A stretch of 64,000 nt of DNA from Azospirillum thiophilum (GCF_001305595.1 NZ_CP012404.1:1-64000), one strand, 5' to 3'. Shown: positions 1 through 9,906, counted from the stretch's first letter. Numbers and translations are program-made. The notes: a model not told the origin generated them from the letters alone.

Positions 1-754
1 GCTCGAACATCGCATAGGCGGCATCGTCGGCGGTGGCCTTGTAGGGCTTGCCCTTCTCGTCCCAGCGTTCGGGGATGTGGGTGGCGCCCAGGCAGGAGAT
101 GCTCTTCACCGTGCCGAACAGGTTGTCGAGCACATAGCGCCAGTGGCAGATCATGTCGAGGATGATGCCGCCGCCATCCTCCTCGCGGTAGTTCCAGGAC
201 GGGCGCTGCGCCGGCTGCCAGTCGCCCTCGAACACCCAATAGCCGAACTCGCCGCGCACCGACAGCATGCGGCCGAAGAAGCCGCTGTCGCGCAGCATGC
301 GCAGCTTCTCCAGGCCGGGCAGGAACAGCTTGTCCTGTACCGTGCCGTTCTTCACCCCGGCCTCGGCGGCCAGCCGGACGACGCGCAGCGCCTCGTCCAG
401 GTTGGTGGCGATCGGCTTCTCGCAATAGACGTGCTTGCCGGCGCGGATCGCCTTCTCCAGCAGGGTCGGGCGCATCTGGGTGGTGCCGGCGTCGAAGAAG
501 ATGACGTCGTCCGGGTTGTCGAGCGCGGCGTCGAGATTGTCGCTCCAGCGCTCGATGCCGTGGCGGCGGGCCAGCTCCTGCATCTTCTCGGCATTGCGGC
601 CGACGATGATCGGGTCGGGCATGACGCGCGAGCCGTCGGACAGGGTGACGCCGCCCTGGGCGCGGATCGCCAGGATAGAGCGGATCAGGTGCTGGTTCAT
701 GCCCATCCGCCCGGTGACGCCGTGCATGATGAGGCCGAGGCGCTTGGTGCTCAT
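1..754 (-). CDS. Gfo/Idh/MocA-family oxidoreductase (partial, runs off the window start)
   Basis: The frame is open from the ATG at 752-754 down to position 1, giving about 251 codons with no stop. The N-terminus reads [18 protein letters not shown], a Rossmann dinucleotide-binding start, and the middle carries the CEKPIA motif (family EKP lysine), both typical of NAD(P)-dependent Gfo/Idh/MocA sugar or polyol dehydrogenases. The C-terminal part lies outside the window. The start overlaps the stop of the upstream enolase-superfamily gene (ATGA at 751-754), so the two are probably translationally coupled and act on the same imported compound. The substrate cannot be read from the sequence. Confidence 0.85.
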   Translation of the reverse strand, partial: MSTKRLGLIMHGVTGRMGMNQHLIRSILAIRAQGGVTLSDGSRVMPDPIIVGRNAEKMQELARRHGIERWSDNLDAALDNPDDVIFFDAGTTQMRPTLLEKAIRAGKHVYCEKPIATNLDEALRVVRLAAEAGVKNGTVQDKLFLPGLEKLRMLRDSGFFGRMLSVRGEFGYWVFEGDWQPAQRPSWNYREEDGGGIILDMICHWRYVLDNLFGTVKSISCLGATHIPERWDEKGKPYKATADDAAYAMFE

Positions 755-2127
755 GGGTGGACTCCTTGGAAAAGCGCTGATGTCGGGTTTGAAAGGGGGG
801 ACAGGCCGGACCAGTCGGGATCGCAGGCGTGGGCGAAGCCGGGGCCATGGAGCGATGCGGTCTCCAGCCGGCCGCTGCCGGTGGCGAGCCGGACCGTCCC
901 GCCCCCGTCGCTGTCGGTATCTCGGGTGTAGAAGCCGGGATGGGCGGCGAGGAAGGCGGCTCCCTCCGCCTCGCCGGCGAAGCCGCCGCCATATTGGTGG
1001 CCGTTGCGTTCGGCATGCGGGATGCCGAGGAACGCCACCAGCGCGGTGTCCTGCTGGACCGACAGGCCGGCCTGGCAGGTCAGATCCTCGGCGGAGATGA
1101 AGTGCGGCGGTCCCCAGGCGGCGCAGCGGGCCCGGTTGAGGATCGCCTTGTAGAGGCCCTTGCAGGATTTGGACGACACGCCGCGATAGCCCATCGCGCG
1201 GGCGCGCGGGAAGGCGTCATAGCCGTCGTCGGATTCGTCGATGATCACCGGCACCCGCTCGGCCACCGCGCCCAGAGGCCGGGCCAGCGCCGCCTCCCGC
1301 GCGATCGGCTGCTCCAGATAGGCCAGCGCCCGGCGGAAGCCGGCCAGCTCCGGGGCGGCGTCCATCCGGTCGAGCAGCTCGGCGACATGGCCGGCGTCGC
1401 GATACTGCTCGTTGCCGTCGAGCGTGGCGCGGTAGCCCGGCGCTGCCACCTCCAGCACGGCGGCCAGCTCGCACAGCCGGCCGATGTCGGCGTCGACGTC
1501 GCCGCCCAGCTTGATCTTGAACCAGCGCAGCGCCGAGTGCTCCAGCAGGGCGGGCAACGCGTCCGCAGCGTCGAGCAGGCCGACGGTGTGGCGCAGCTCG
1601 ACCGCCGGCAGCGGGGACAGGCCGTTCAGGAAGCCGTCCAGCCCGAAGCCGGCGAGGTCGGGCGCCAGCCGCGCGTCCAGCCCGGCGGCATTGGCCCCCA
1701 GCCCCTGGAAGGCGTTCAGCCCCAGCACTCGCAGCAGCCCGTCCAGCACCGCCTTGTCGATCTGCGCCGGGCCGAAGGCGGCTGCCAGCTTCGGCTCCAG
1801 CGTTGGCGAGAAGGCGGCGTGATGGCCGAAGGCGGTGTCGAGGCGGCTGTCGGACAGATAGGCGTCGCGCGCCTCGATCAGCGAGCGGCGCAGGCCGTCC
1901 ACCGTGTCGGCCGGGCTGCGGTCGGGCCGCTTGTCGAACCATTTCGGCATCATCATCTCGGCCGCCGCCCCCCAGGCCTCGCGCTGGCCTTCCAGTGCGA
2001 CCAGGGCGCGGACGAAGGATTGCGGGGCTGCCTCCACCGTGACCGCACCGAAGCGGAACGGCTTCACGAAGCGGACGGGCCGCTCATACAGCTCGATGGC
2101 CCGGATGCGGAGACGGGGGGCGGACAT
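751..2127 (-). CDS. Enolase-superfamily (mandelate racemase/muconate lactonizing-like) enzyme
   Basis: A 458-residue protein with enolase-superfamily landmarks: a KxK acid/base motif (K204-I-K206, in FKIKLGGD), metal ligands at D237 (DGNEQ), E272 (EQPI) and D297/E298 (IDESDD), and a downstream SSKSCKG lysine strand. Family members abstract a proton alpha to a carboxylate, so a sugar acid or related carboxylate is likely, but the exact reaction is not evident. The ATG at 2125-2127 ([15 protein letters not shown]) is preferred over an upstream in-frame start because homology begins there. It is fourth in a minus-strand operon after three ABC importer genes and overlaps the oxidoreductase gene by 4 bp. 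Confidence 0.85.
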   Translation of the reverse strand: MSAPRLRIRAIELYERPVRFVKPFRFGAVTVEAAPQSFVRALVALEGQREAWGAAAEMMMPKWFDKRPDRSPADTVDGLRRSLIEARDAYLSDSRLDTAFGHHAAFSPTLEPKLAAAFGPAQIDKAVLDGLLRVLGLNAFQGLGANAAGLDARLAPDLAGFGLDGFLNGLSPLPAVELRHTVGLLDAADALPALLEHSALRWFKIKLGGDVDADIGRLCELAAVLEVAAPGYRATLDGNEQYRDAGHVAELLDRMDAAPELAGFRRALAYLEQPIAREAALARPLGAVAERVPVIIDESDDGYDAFPRARAMGYRGVSSKSCKGLYKAILNRARCAAWGPPHFISAEDLTCQAGLSVQQDTALVAFLGIPHAERNGHQYGGGFAGEAEGAAFLAAHPGFYTRDTDSDGGGTVRLATGSGRLETASLHGPGFAHACDPDWSGLSPLSNPTSALFQGVHP

Positions 2128-2154
2128 GGGGGGATCTTTCGTGTGGAGATGTGC

Positions 2155-2282
2155 AGTACCCCCACCCTTCCCATGCTGACGCATGGGCCCCTTCCCTCCC
2201 CCGCTGGGCGGGAGAGGGATTGAAGCGTGGAGCGGCGGCAGTCCCCTCCCCCGCCCAGCGGGGGAGGGTCAGGGTGGGGGGC
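2155..2282. repeat. GC-rich long inverted repeat inside an operon
   Basis: Two GC-rich arms (about 2161-2218 and 2245-2280) form an imperfect inverted repeat built on CCCTCCCCCGCTGGGCGGG and its complement. The outer part holds a small hairpin CCCATGC-tgac-GCATGGG. The same layout recurs near 19.9, 23.2, 31.3 and 36.8 kb. Here it fills the gap between the ABC ATPase gene and the enolase-type gene of one operon, so it would be transcribed and may affect mRNA stability or read-through. Confidence 0.8.
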
Positions 2283-2296
2283 TAGCGTGGCGCCGC

Positions 2297-3121
2297 CTAA
2301 TCCAGATGTCCCTGCGCCGCGAAATGCTTGCGGATGGTCTGGGTCAGCTGGATGAAGACCGGGTCGCCCATGACGTCCAGCGTGCGCGGGCGCGGCAGCG
2401 GCACCTCGTAGGTGGCGGCGATGGTGCCGGGACGCTCCGACATCACCATCACCCGGTCGGCCAGGAACACCGCCTCCGGGATGGAGTGGGTGATCAGGAT
2501 CACCGTCTTGCCGGTCTCGTGCTGGATGCGCTGCAGCTCGACATTCATCCGCTCCCGCGTCATGGCGTCGAGCGCGCCGAACGGCTCGTCCATCAGCAGG
2601 ATCTTCGGGTCGTGCACCAGCGCCCGGCACAGGGCGGCGCGCTGCTGCATGCCGCCCGACAGCTGCCAGGGATATTTGTTCTCGAACCCGGTCAGCCCGG
2701 TCATCCCGATCAGCTTGTGGGCACGCTCCAGATAGCGCTCGCGCGGCAGGCGGCGGATTTCCACCGGCAGCATGATGTTGCGCAGCACCGAGCGCCAGGC
2801 CAGCAGGGTCGGGCTCTGGAAGACGATGCCGGTGTCGTCGTGCGGCTCCGTCACCGTGTCGCCTTCGATGCGGATGGTGCCGCTGCTGACCGGCAGCAGG
2901 CCGGCCAGCATCTTCAGCAGGGTGGACTTGCCGCAGCCGGACGGGCCGACCACCACCAGGAACTCGCCCGGCCGCACATCGAAGGTGATGGGGCGGAGCG
3001 ACGGCACCTCGCCGTCGCGGGTGCGGTAGGTCTTGGTCACGCCGTCGATGCGGATCAGCGGCTCGCCGGACAGGCGCTGCGTCGCCGCCTCGCCGACCAG
3101 TTTCAACTGAGGCTGTGCCAT
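2297..3121 (-). CDS. ABC transporter ATP-binding protein (SsuB/TauB/NrtD type)
   Basis: A 274-residue ATPase subunit of an NMT1/SsuA-type importer. It has Walker A (GPSGCGKST), the signature LSGGMQQR, Walker B (ILLMDEPFGALD) and the H-loop ITHS. The ATG at 3119-3121 has a good GAGGAAA ribosome site just upstream, so it is chosen over a start ten codons earlier. It should energise uptake through the permease at 4310-5119 with the binding protein at 3173-4201. Genes of this type import sulfonates, nitrate, thiamine precursors or aromatic acids; the substrate here is unknown. Confidence 0.92.
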   Translation of the reverse strand: MAQPQLKLVGEAATQRLSGEPLIRIDGVTKTYRTRDGEVPSLRPITFDVRPGEFLVVVGPSGCGKSTLLKMLAGLLPVSSGTIRIEGDTVTEPHDDTGIVFQSPTLLAWRSVLRNIMLPVEIRRLPRERYLERAHKLIGMTGLTGFENKYPWQLSGGMQQRAALCRALVHDPKILLMDEPFGALDAMTRERMNVELQRIQHETGKTVILITHSIPEAVFLADRVMVMSERPGTIAATYEVPLPRPRTLDVMGDPVFIQLTQTIRKHFAAQGHLD

Positions 3122-3172
3122 GCTTTCCTCGTCGCTCCGTGCGGGGTCCAAGGTCGGTCCTCTACGCTTGGT

Positions 3173-4201
3173 TCACTTCGCCGCGGCGTTCACGGCCTTG
3201 GCGGCCGGATCGGCCGGCAGGAACTCGCGGGTGTAGAAGCGCTGCGGGTTCTCCTTGGCCGACGCGTCCAGCCCGCCATACTCCACCAGCAGATCGACCG
3301 TCTCCTTCATGTTGGCGTCGGTGACCTGGAAGGGCCGCAGCGTCTCCGTCTCCTTGGTGCGGTAGAGCGGGATGGTCAGCTCGAAGCCTTCCTGGAGTGT
3401 GTCGGGCTTGCCGCCCTTCGGGTTGGCCTTCAGGATGGCGGCGACGGCGTCCTTGGGCGCCTTCTCCGCCTCCTCCACCGCCTTGGTGGTGGCGGCCATG
3501 AAGCGGCGCACCAGGTCGGGGTTGCTCTTCAGCATGTCGGTGTTGGCGATGATGCCGGACGAGACCATGTTGACGCCGTAGTCGGCGAAGCGGATCGGCG
3601 TCACCGACTTGCCGGTGGCGTCCTTGATCTTCATGCTCTGGTCCATGACATAGCCGAGCAGCAGGTCGGCCTGGCCGTTGATGACGGCGTTCAGCTTGGT
3701 CTGGCCGTCGCCCGACACCACCTCGAAGTCACGCTCCTTCAGGCCGGTCTTCTTCAGGAACAGCGGCCAGATCTGGGACATGCTGTCGCCCGGCGTCATG
3801 GCGACGATGCGGTTCTTGATGTCTTCCGGCTTGCGGATGTTCTTGTCGGTGAAGCCCATCACCGACATCGGGCTGGTCTGCAGCAGCACGCCCGGCGAGG
3901 TCACCGGCGCGCCCTTCATCGCCGCCTTGATCATGGTCGGCACGTCGACATAGCCGAAGGTCACGCCCTTGGCGGCGACCAGCTGCGTCGTCACCGCCGA
4001 GCCGCGGCCCTCCTGGATCTCCAGGTCGATGCCCTCGGCTTCGTACAGGCCCTTGTCCTTGCCGTAATAGAAGGGCGCGTGCTCGCCATAGACGTACCAG
4101 TTCAGCATCAGCGTCACCTTGTCGGCGGCCTGCGCCGGCAATGTGGAGACGGCAGTGGAGGCGGCAAAGGCGCAGAGCGCGGCGACGATGGTTTTCTTCA
4201 T
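3173..4201 (-). CDS. ABC transporter substrate-binding protein (NMT1/THI5/SsuA-like)
   Basis: A 342-residue periplasmic protein with a Sec signal peptide (basic MKKTIVAAL start, cleavage after LPAQA near residue 25). The mature protein begins DKVTLMLNWYVYGEHAPFYY, the typical N-terminus of NMT1/THI5-like binding proteins, with GRGSAVTTQLVAAKG forming the ligand-cleft segment. The ATG at 4199-4201 follows a GGGAGGAC ribosome site; a GTG one codon upstream is possible. It delivers the ligand to the adjacent permease. The WYVYGEH variant resembles aromatic or pyrimidine-type binders rather than taurine binders, but specificity cannot be assigned. Confidence 0.9.
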   Translation of the reverse strand: MKKTIVAALCAFAASTAVSTLPAQAADKVTLMLNWYVYGEHAPFYYGKDKGLYEAEGIDLEIQEGRGSAVTTQLVAAKGVTFGYVDVPTMIKAAMKGAPVTSPGVLLQTSPMSVMGFTDKNIRKPEDIKNRIVAMTPGDSMSQIWPLFLKKTGLKERDFEVVSGDGQTKLNAVINGQADLLLGYVMDQSMKIKDATGKSVTPIRFADYGVNMVSSGIIANTDMLKSNPDLVRRFMAATTKAVEEAEKAPKDAVAAILKANPKGGKPDTLQEGFELTIPLYRTKETETLRPFQVTDANMKETVDLLVEYGGLDASAKENPQRFYTREFLPADPAAKAVNAAAK

Positions 4202-4309
4202 CACGACCGGTGTCCTCCCATGGGTGGTGGATCGCCCCGTCGGCCCGGATGCGGCGTCGGGGTTCTTGTCGGTTGCTTGGAGTTGCGAACTCTTGGAGTT
4301 CGAACGGGG

Positions 4310-5119
4310 TCAGTTGGCGAGGCCGGCCTTGTGGCGCTGGCTGGCGTGCCAGGGGATGGCGAAGCGCTCCAGGACATCGATGGCCCAGAACAGCACGACG
4401 CCCATCAGCGCCAGCACGGTCAGGGCCGCGAACATCAGCGGCAGCTCGAAATTGCCGATGGAGCGTTGCAGGACGAAGCCGATGCCGGAGTTGGAGCCGA
4501 CGAACTCGCCGACCACAGCACCCACCACCGCCAGCGTGATCGAGACCTTCAGCCCGGCGAAGATCGCCGGCAGGGCGTGCGGCAGGCTGACCATCTGGAA
4601 GGTCTGGAGGCGCGAGGCCTTCATCGAGCGGGCAAGATCCATCATCTCGCCGTCCACCGACTTGAAGCCCTGCACCGCCGACACGACGACCGGGAAGAAG
4701 CCCAGCAGGAAGGCGGCGATCACCTTCGGCATCAGGCCGAAGCCGAACCACACCACGAACAGCGGCGCGATGGCGACCTTGGGGATCGACTGCGAGAAGA
4801 CCAGCAGCGGGTAGACATAGGCCTCCACCGTGCGCGATCCGGCGATCAGCATGGCGATGGGGATGCCGAACAGCACCGACAGGGCGAAGCCGCCCAGCGT
4901 CGCGGTGAAGGTCGGGACGGATTCGGCCAGCAGGCGCGGCCATTCGTCGATCATCGCCAGCACGACGTCGCCGGGTTTCGGCACCAGATAGGCGGGCACG
5001 CCGAACAGCCGGACCGACAGATCCCACAGGACCAGCAGGATGACCATCAGCAGGATGGGGCGGACCCAATCGGAATTGAGCAGGCGCAGCGCTGCGCCCG
5101 AGCGTGAGCGACGTTCCAT
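4310..5119 (-). CDS. ABC transporter permease (SsuC/BPD_transp_1 family)
   Basis: A 269-residue inner-membrane permease with about six hydrophobic segments and the cytoplasmic EAA-type loop near SMKASRLQTFQMVSLPHALP that docks on the ATPase. A strong GGGAGGAG ribosome site sits 5 bases before the ATG. It is the first gene of the minus-strand operon permease - binding protein - ATPase - enolase-type enzyme - oxidoreductase. A perfect palindrome 50-70 bp upstream is the likely operator. Confidence 0.92.
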   Translation of the reverse strand: MERRSRSGAALRLLNSDWVRPILLMVILLVLWDLSVRLFGVPAYLVPKPGDVVLAMIDEWPRLLAESVPTFTATLGGFALSVLFGIPIAMLIAGSRTVEAYVYPLLVFSQSIPKVAIAPLFVVWFGFGLMPKVIAAFLLGFFPVVVSAVQGFKSVDGEMMDLARSMKASRLQTFQMVSLPHALPAIFAGLKVSITLAVVGAVVGEFVGSNSGIGFVLQRSIGNFELPLMFAALTVLALMGVVLFWAIDVLERFAIPWHASQRHKAGLAN

Positions 5120-5169
5120 GCGTCTCCTCCCGCCGGCGGGCTCGGGCGGCCGAAGAGGCGGCCGCGATG

Positions 5170-5189
5170 TTTTAACCGGCTGGTTAAAA
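5170..5189. promoter_or_regulatory. Perfect palindromic operator upstream of the ABC/enolase operon
   Basis: TTTTAACC and GGTTAAAA face each other across GGCT, a perfect 8-bp inverted repeat. It is AT-rich in a very GC-rich region and lies 51 bp upstream of the permease start. Its size and symmetry fit a dimeric repressor of the TetR, GntR or LacI class. No such regulator is adjacent in the window, so the cognate protein is unknown. Confidence 0.6.
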
Positions 5190-5262
5190 GTACGACCGGC
5201 CCGCCCATGCCGTCAACACAGAAAATAGTTACGGCTGATGATTCGTTGCTTGAACCAGTCGG

Positions 5263-6744
5263 TCACCCCGCGTCGCCCGGCAGCGGGCGGCGCGCCGCGA
5301 TGGCGCGGCGAAGGGCGGCGCGGCTGAGGGCGGCGATGGCGAGGGCGGCGACGATCAGGGCGGCGGCGACGGCGAAGGTGGCCCGCATCCCGGCGGCAAT
5401 CGCCGTGGGCGGCGCCGCGGTGATGTCGACCGCTCCCGACGCCAGCGCGAACAGCGCCCCCATCGCCGACGCGCCGGTGATGAGCCCCAGGTTGCGGGAG
5501 AGGTTGAGCATGCCGGAGACGACGCCGCGCCGGTCCGGCGGGACATCCCGCATGACGGTCGTGTTGTTGGCGGTCTGGAACAGTTGATAGCCCGGCGTCA
5601 GCACGGCGATGGCCGCGATGTAGCCGGCGACGCCGGACAGCGGCGGCAGCACCGACAGGGCCAGCGCGCCGGCCGCCATCGCGGCGAGGCCGGCGATGAC
5701 CATGGCGGACGCGCCGAACCGGTCGACGATGCGGCCGGCGACGACGCCGCCCAGCACGGAGATCATCGGGCCGACCGACATGACCAGCCCGACCAGGGCC
5801 TCGCCCAGCCCGAGCGAGACGGAGAGGTAGAACGGCCCGACCACCAGCGTCGCCATCATCACCGCCGAGACGAGCGCGTTCATGGCAAGGCTGCCGCTCA
5901 GCACCGGGTCGCGGAACGCCGCCGGCCGGATCAGCGGCGACGCCACCGTCGCCTCGACGCGCAGGAAGAGGCCGCCGCCGAGGAGTGCCGCCAGCAGCAG
6001 CACGACGGTGACGCGGTCGAAACGGCCGTGGCCGGCCGTCATGGCCAGGGCATAGGCGGCGAGCGTGCCGGCCAGCAGCAGCGTGCCGACACCGTCGAAC
6101 CGGGGGCGGTCCGCCTTCGGCGCCACGCGGTCGGCCGGCAGGAAACGACGGCCGAGACCGGCGGCCAGCAGGCCGAGGGGGAGGTTGACCAGGAAGATCG
6201 CCTGCCAGCCGAACCCGCCGACCAGGACGCCGCCCAGCGACGGGCCGAGCGCGGTGCCGACCGCCGACATCGTGCCGAGCAGCCCCATGGCGCTGCCGAT
6301 CCGGTCCTTGGGAACCGTCTCGCCGACGAACGCCATGGCCAGCGCCATCATGACGGCGGCCCCCAGTCCCTGCGCCGCCCGGGCGGCGGTCAGCAGTTGA
6401 AGCGACGGCGCGACGCCGCACAGGGCCGAGGCCGCGGTGAACAGGATCAGCCCGCCCAGCAGCAGCCGGCGGCGGCCCACGATGTCGCCCAGCCGTCCGA
6501 CGCTGACGATCAGGGTGGTGATGGCGAGCAGATAGGCGAGGACGACCCACTGAACCTGCTGGAACGAGGCGGTGAAGGCCGTGGCCAGGGCCGGCAGGGC
6601 GATGTTGGCGCTGCTGGTGCTGAGCGAGGACAGCAACAGGCACAGGGACAGGCAGGCGAGCGCCCCCAGGATCGGCGTTGGAGGCGTCGATGCGCCCTCG
6701 GCCCTGGCCCCGGTCTTCGTCCCGGCAATCGGTGATGTCGTCAT
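5263..6744 (-). CDS. MFS drug/H+ antiporter, 14-helix DHA2 type
   Basis: A 493-residue, strongly hydrophobic protein of the size and pattern of DHA2 (EmrB/QacA-like) exporters. The motif-A region reads VGRLGDIVGRRRLLLGG (about residues 82-98), and motif-C-like GTALGPSLGGVLV follows. It is likely an inner-membrane proton-driven efflux pump for toxic compounds; the substrate is unknown. It is divergently transcribed from a LysR-type regulator starting at 6891, the usual arrangement for a regulator and its efflux target. The first ATG (MTTSPIAG) is used; its ribosome site is only moderate. Confidence 0.9.
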   Translation of the reverse strand: MTTSPIAGTKTGARAEGASTPPTPILGALACLSLCLLLSSLSTSSANIALPALATAFTASFQQVQWVVLAYLLAITTLIVSVGRLGDIVGRRRLLLGGLILFTAASALCGVAPSLQLLTAARAAQGLGAAVMMALAMAFVGETVPKDRIGSAMGLLGTMSAVGTALGPSLGGVLVGGFGWQAIFLVNLPLGLLAAGLGRRFLPADRVAPKADRPRFDGVGTLLLAGTLAAYALAMTAGHGRFDRVTVVLLLAALLGGGLFLRVEATVASPLIRPAAFRDPVLSGSLAMNALVSAVMMATLVVGPFYLSVSLGLGEALVGLVMSVGPMISVLGGVVAGRIVDRFGASAMVIAGLAAMAAGALALSVLPPLSGVAGYIAAIAVLTPGYQLFQTANNTTVMRDVPPDRRGVVSGMLNLSRNLGLITGASAMGALFALASGAVDITAAPPTAIAAGMRATFAVAAALIVAALAIAALSRAALRRAIAARRPLPGDAG

Positions 6745-6829
6745 GGGCTGTGTTCCCTGCTGGCTTCGGTTCGGTCGAAACGGTCGGGAACGCTAGCTTC
6801 TTGCCGGAGATGGCGGAACGCGCATGGTT

Positions 6830-6846
6830 CGCACTGTATTCGTGCG
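6830..6846. promoter_or_regulatory. Inverted repeat between divergent MFS and LysR genes
   Basis: CGCAC-tgtattc-GTGCG forms a 5-bp inverted repeat around an AT-rich centre in the divergent intergenic region. LysR-type proteins bind short dyads of this kind (T-N11-A class), so it may be the site through which the 6891 regulator acts on itself and on the exporter. Only its position and symmetry support this. Confidence 0.4.
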
Positions 6847-6890
6847 CTTGACGCCATGGCCGGACGGGCGGTTCATGCTATGGTCGGTCC

Positions 6891-7847
6891 ATGGCGCACC
6901 CCGATTTCAACCTGCTGATCACGCTGGACGTGCTGCTCGCCGAAGGCAGCGTCGCGCGGGCCGCCCGTCGGCTGCGGCTCAGCCCGTCGGCGATGAGCCG
7001 CGCGCTGGCGCGGCTGCGGGAGGTGACCGGCGATCCGTTGCTGGTCCGGGCCGGACGCGGCCTGGTTCCGACGCCGAGGGCGCTGGACCTGCGCGGGCGC
7101 GTCGGCCCGCTCGTGCAGGAGGTGGCGGCCGTGCTGCGGCCGGCGGAGACGCTCGACCTGACACGGCTGGAGCGGACCTTCACGCTGCGGAACCGGGAGG
7201 GCTTCGTCGAGAATTTCGGACCGGCTCTGATCGCGCGCGTCGGCGAACAGGCGCCGGGCGTGCAGCTCCGCTTCGTGCCGAAGCCGGAGCGCGACAGCGC
7301 GGCATTGCGCGACGGCCTCGTCGACCTGGAAACCGGCGTCGTCGGCGACGCCACCGGGCCGGAGTTGCGGGCGCAGGCGCTGTTCCGCGACCGCTTCGTC
7401 GGCGTCGTCCGGCCGGGACATCCATTGTGCGGGGCCGCGGTCACGCCGGCGCTCTATGCGGCCGGCCGGCACATCCTCGTCTCCCGCCGCGGGTTCGACC
7501 GCGGGCCGATCGACGATGCGCTGGCCGCGACCGGGCTGACGCGCGAGATCGTGACGGTGGTCGGCGGGTTTTCGGAAGCCCTGGCCCTGGCGCGCGCCTC
7601 CGACCTGATCGCCAGCGTTCCCGAGCGCTACACCGGGAACCTGCGCGCCGGACTGCACAGCTTCCCGCTTCCGCTCGTCCTGCCGGAGGTCACCATCTCG
7701 CTGCTGTGGCACCCCCGGCTGGACGCCGATCCGGCGCATCGCTGGCTGCGTTGCTGCGTGCGGGAGGTGTGCGCCGACCCGCCGCCATCCGACCCGCCGC
7801 CGACCGGGCCCTCTAGATCGGATCGCGTAAAATCGGCATCGATTTGA
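6891..7847 (+). CDS. LysR-family transcriptional regulator
   Basis: A 318-residue LysR protein. The winged helix-turn-helix is residues 1-62 (FNLLITLDVLLAEGSVARAA ... LSPSAMSRALARLRE), with an effector domain following. The FVENFGPALIARV segment is like the NodD/NahR/LinR branch of LysR. It is divergent from the MFS exporter at 5263-6744 and probably controls it. Oddity: the last codons, encoding RSDRVKSASI, run into a palindromic intergenic element (7816-7917), so the C-terminal tail appears to be supplied by the repeat. Confidence 0.9.
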   Translation: MAHPDFNLLITLDVLLAEGSVARAARRLRLSPSAMSRALARLREVTGDPLLVRAGRGLVPTPRALDLRGRVGPLVQEVAAVLRPAETLDLTRLERTFTLRNREGFVENFGPALIARVGEQAPGVQLRFVPKPERDSAALRDGLVDLETGVVGDATGPELRAQALFRDRFVGVVRPGHPLCGAAVTPALYAAGRHILVSRRGFDRGPIDDALAATGLTREIVTVVGGFSEALALARASDLIASVPERYTGNLRAGLHSFPLPLVLPEVTISLLWHPRLDADPAHRWLRCCVREVCADPPPSDPPPTGPSRSDRVKSASI

Positions 7848-7917
7848 AGCGTGAATCCGATCGCCAGACATAAGGCTAGAGTTTCGTGCGTTTCATATTA
7901 AACGCACGAAACTCTAG
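7816..7917. repeat. Composite palindromic element between convergent genes
   Basis: The second half is a perfect 18-bp inverted repeat: CTAGAGTTTCGTGCGTTT at 7876-7893, a six-base loop catatt, and the complement at 7900-7917. The first half (about 7816-7864) is an imperfect dyad with GATCGGAT and ATCCGATC ends. It sits between the convergent LysR (ending 7847) and TetR (ending 7921) genes. No U-tract follows the hairpin on either strand, so it is better described as a dispersed palindromic element that may also terminate transcription. Confidence 0.75.
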
Positions 7918-7920
7918 GGC

Positions 7921-8625
7921 TCACGCCCGCAGCGACTGAAGCACCAGTTCCACCATATGGGACAGCCGCTCCTCCTTGGCCGGTTCGGCCAGCAGGTCGC
8001 GGCCGAAGATGACCGACAGGGTGTGGACGTTGGACAGGTAGAAATAGGACAGACCGGCGATGGAGATGTAGAGCTGCACCGCGTCCACCCCGGCCCGGAA
8101 CAGCCCCTGCTCCACCCCGCGCTCCAGCACGTCGGCGATCATCTGCACGAAGGGCGAGTGCATGGACTGGACCTGTCCCGAAGTCTTCAGCAGGTCGGCC
8201 CTGTGCAAATTCTCGATGTTCAATAGGGCCATGAATTCGGGATGGTCGATGAAATACTGCCAGGTGAAGCCGATCAGCCGCGCGATGGCGTCGGGCGGGT
8301 CGAGCGTCTCCAGGCTCAACGTGCGTTCGGTGGCGCGGATGTGGGCATAGGCGTCCTCAAGGACGGCCAGATACAGCTCTTCCTTGTTGCCGACATGGTA
8401 ATAGAGCATCCGCTTGTTGGTGCCGGCCTGCTCGGCGATGCGGTCGACGCGGGCGCCGCCCAGCCCGTGGCGGGCGAACTCCTCGGTCGCGGCGGCCATG
8501 ATGCGGGCGCGGGTGCCCTCCGGGTCGCGGGTGACCTTGGCCGGAGTCGCAGCTTTGTCGGTCGCGGCCTTGTCGGGTGCGGGTGCGGGCGGCACGGGCG
8601 CGGGGGCGTCGGTCAGGCTGTCCAT
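7921..8625 (-). CDS. TetR-family transcriptional regulator
   Basis: A protein of about 234 residues from the ATG at 8623-8625 (MDSLTDAPAPVPP). The TetR DNA-binding domain is GTRARIMAAATEEFARHGLG ... VDRIAEQAGTNKRMLYYHVGNKEELY, and the C-terminal domain resembles TetR_C_6/NicS-type regulators. A low-complexity Pro/Ala/Thr stretch precedes the helix-turn-helix. Upstream in-frame ATGs would add up to 44 residues without family similarity, so the start is uncertain. It is divergent from an aldo/keto reductase gene at 8808, its probable target. Confidence 0.85.
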   Translation of the reverse strand: MDSLTDAPAPVPPAPAPDKAATDKAATPAKVTRDPEGTRARIMAAATEEFARHGLGGARVDRIAEQAGTNKRMLYYHVGNKEELYLAVLEDAYAHIRATERTLSLETLDPPDAIARLIGFTWQYFIDHPEFMALLNIENLHRADLLKTSGQVQSMHSPFVQMIADVLERGVEQGLFRAGVDAVQLYISIAGLSYFYLSNVHTLSVIFGRDLLAEPAKEERLSHMVELVLQSLRA

Positions 8626-8772
8626 CCGGGGAGCCGGCTCCTGCTGTCCGGGTGAGTGAAACGGTCGTCGCCGCATCGTAGAGTGTCGACCGGCGGTTTT
8701 GAAAGGGTGCCGATGGCACAGCCGCCACGGATCGCGCCGGGGATTGCGCATTGCCATGTCGGCGCCCTATGC

Positions 8773-8782
8773 TGATATATCA
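8773..8782. promoter_or_regulatory. AT-rich palindrome in the TetR/AKR divergent promoter
   Basis: TGATATATCA is a perfect 10-bp palindrome in an AT-rich patch (followed by CTTATAAA) 26 bp before the aldo/keto reductase start. It overlaps the place expected for a promoter and could be a TetR operator. Confidence 0.4.
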
Positions 8783-8807
8783 CTTATAAACCCATTGGGA
8801 GATCGCC

Positions 8808-9848
<1,041 letters not shown>

Positions 9849-9877
9849 CGCCCGGTCCGGGCGACCGATGGCGAAAC

Positions 9878-9906
9878 GGGCGTCTGGACCTGTCGTCCAG
9901 GCGCCC
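9878..9906. terminator. Hairpin between convergent gpr and ArsR genes
   Basis: GGGCGTCTGGAC and GTCCAGGCGCCC pair across a five-base loop, a 12-bp stem with one G-T wobble. It lies 30 bp after the aldo/keto reductase stop and before the convergent ArsR gene. There is no U-run, so termination is plausible but not certain. Confidence 0.45.

Noticed and set aside
77-931. Long plus-strand open frame over the oxidoreductase gene
   Set aside because: It is antisense to the conserved Gfo/Idh gene. It is rich in His/Arg/Ala from reversed GC-rich codons and has no domain.
2183-5107. 974-codon plus-strand open frame across three ABC genes
   Set aside because: It runs antisense through ATPase, binding protein and permease genes; composition (Arg/His/Gln-rich) is typical of antisense frames in high-GC DNA.
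7876-7917. Intrinsic terminator
   Set aside because: The hairpin is perfect but no U-tract follows on either strand; kept as a palindromic element.
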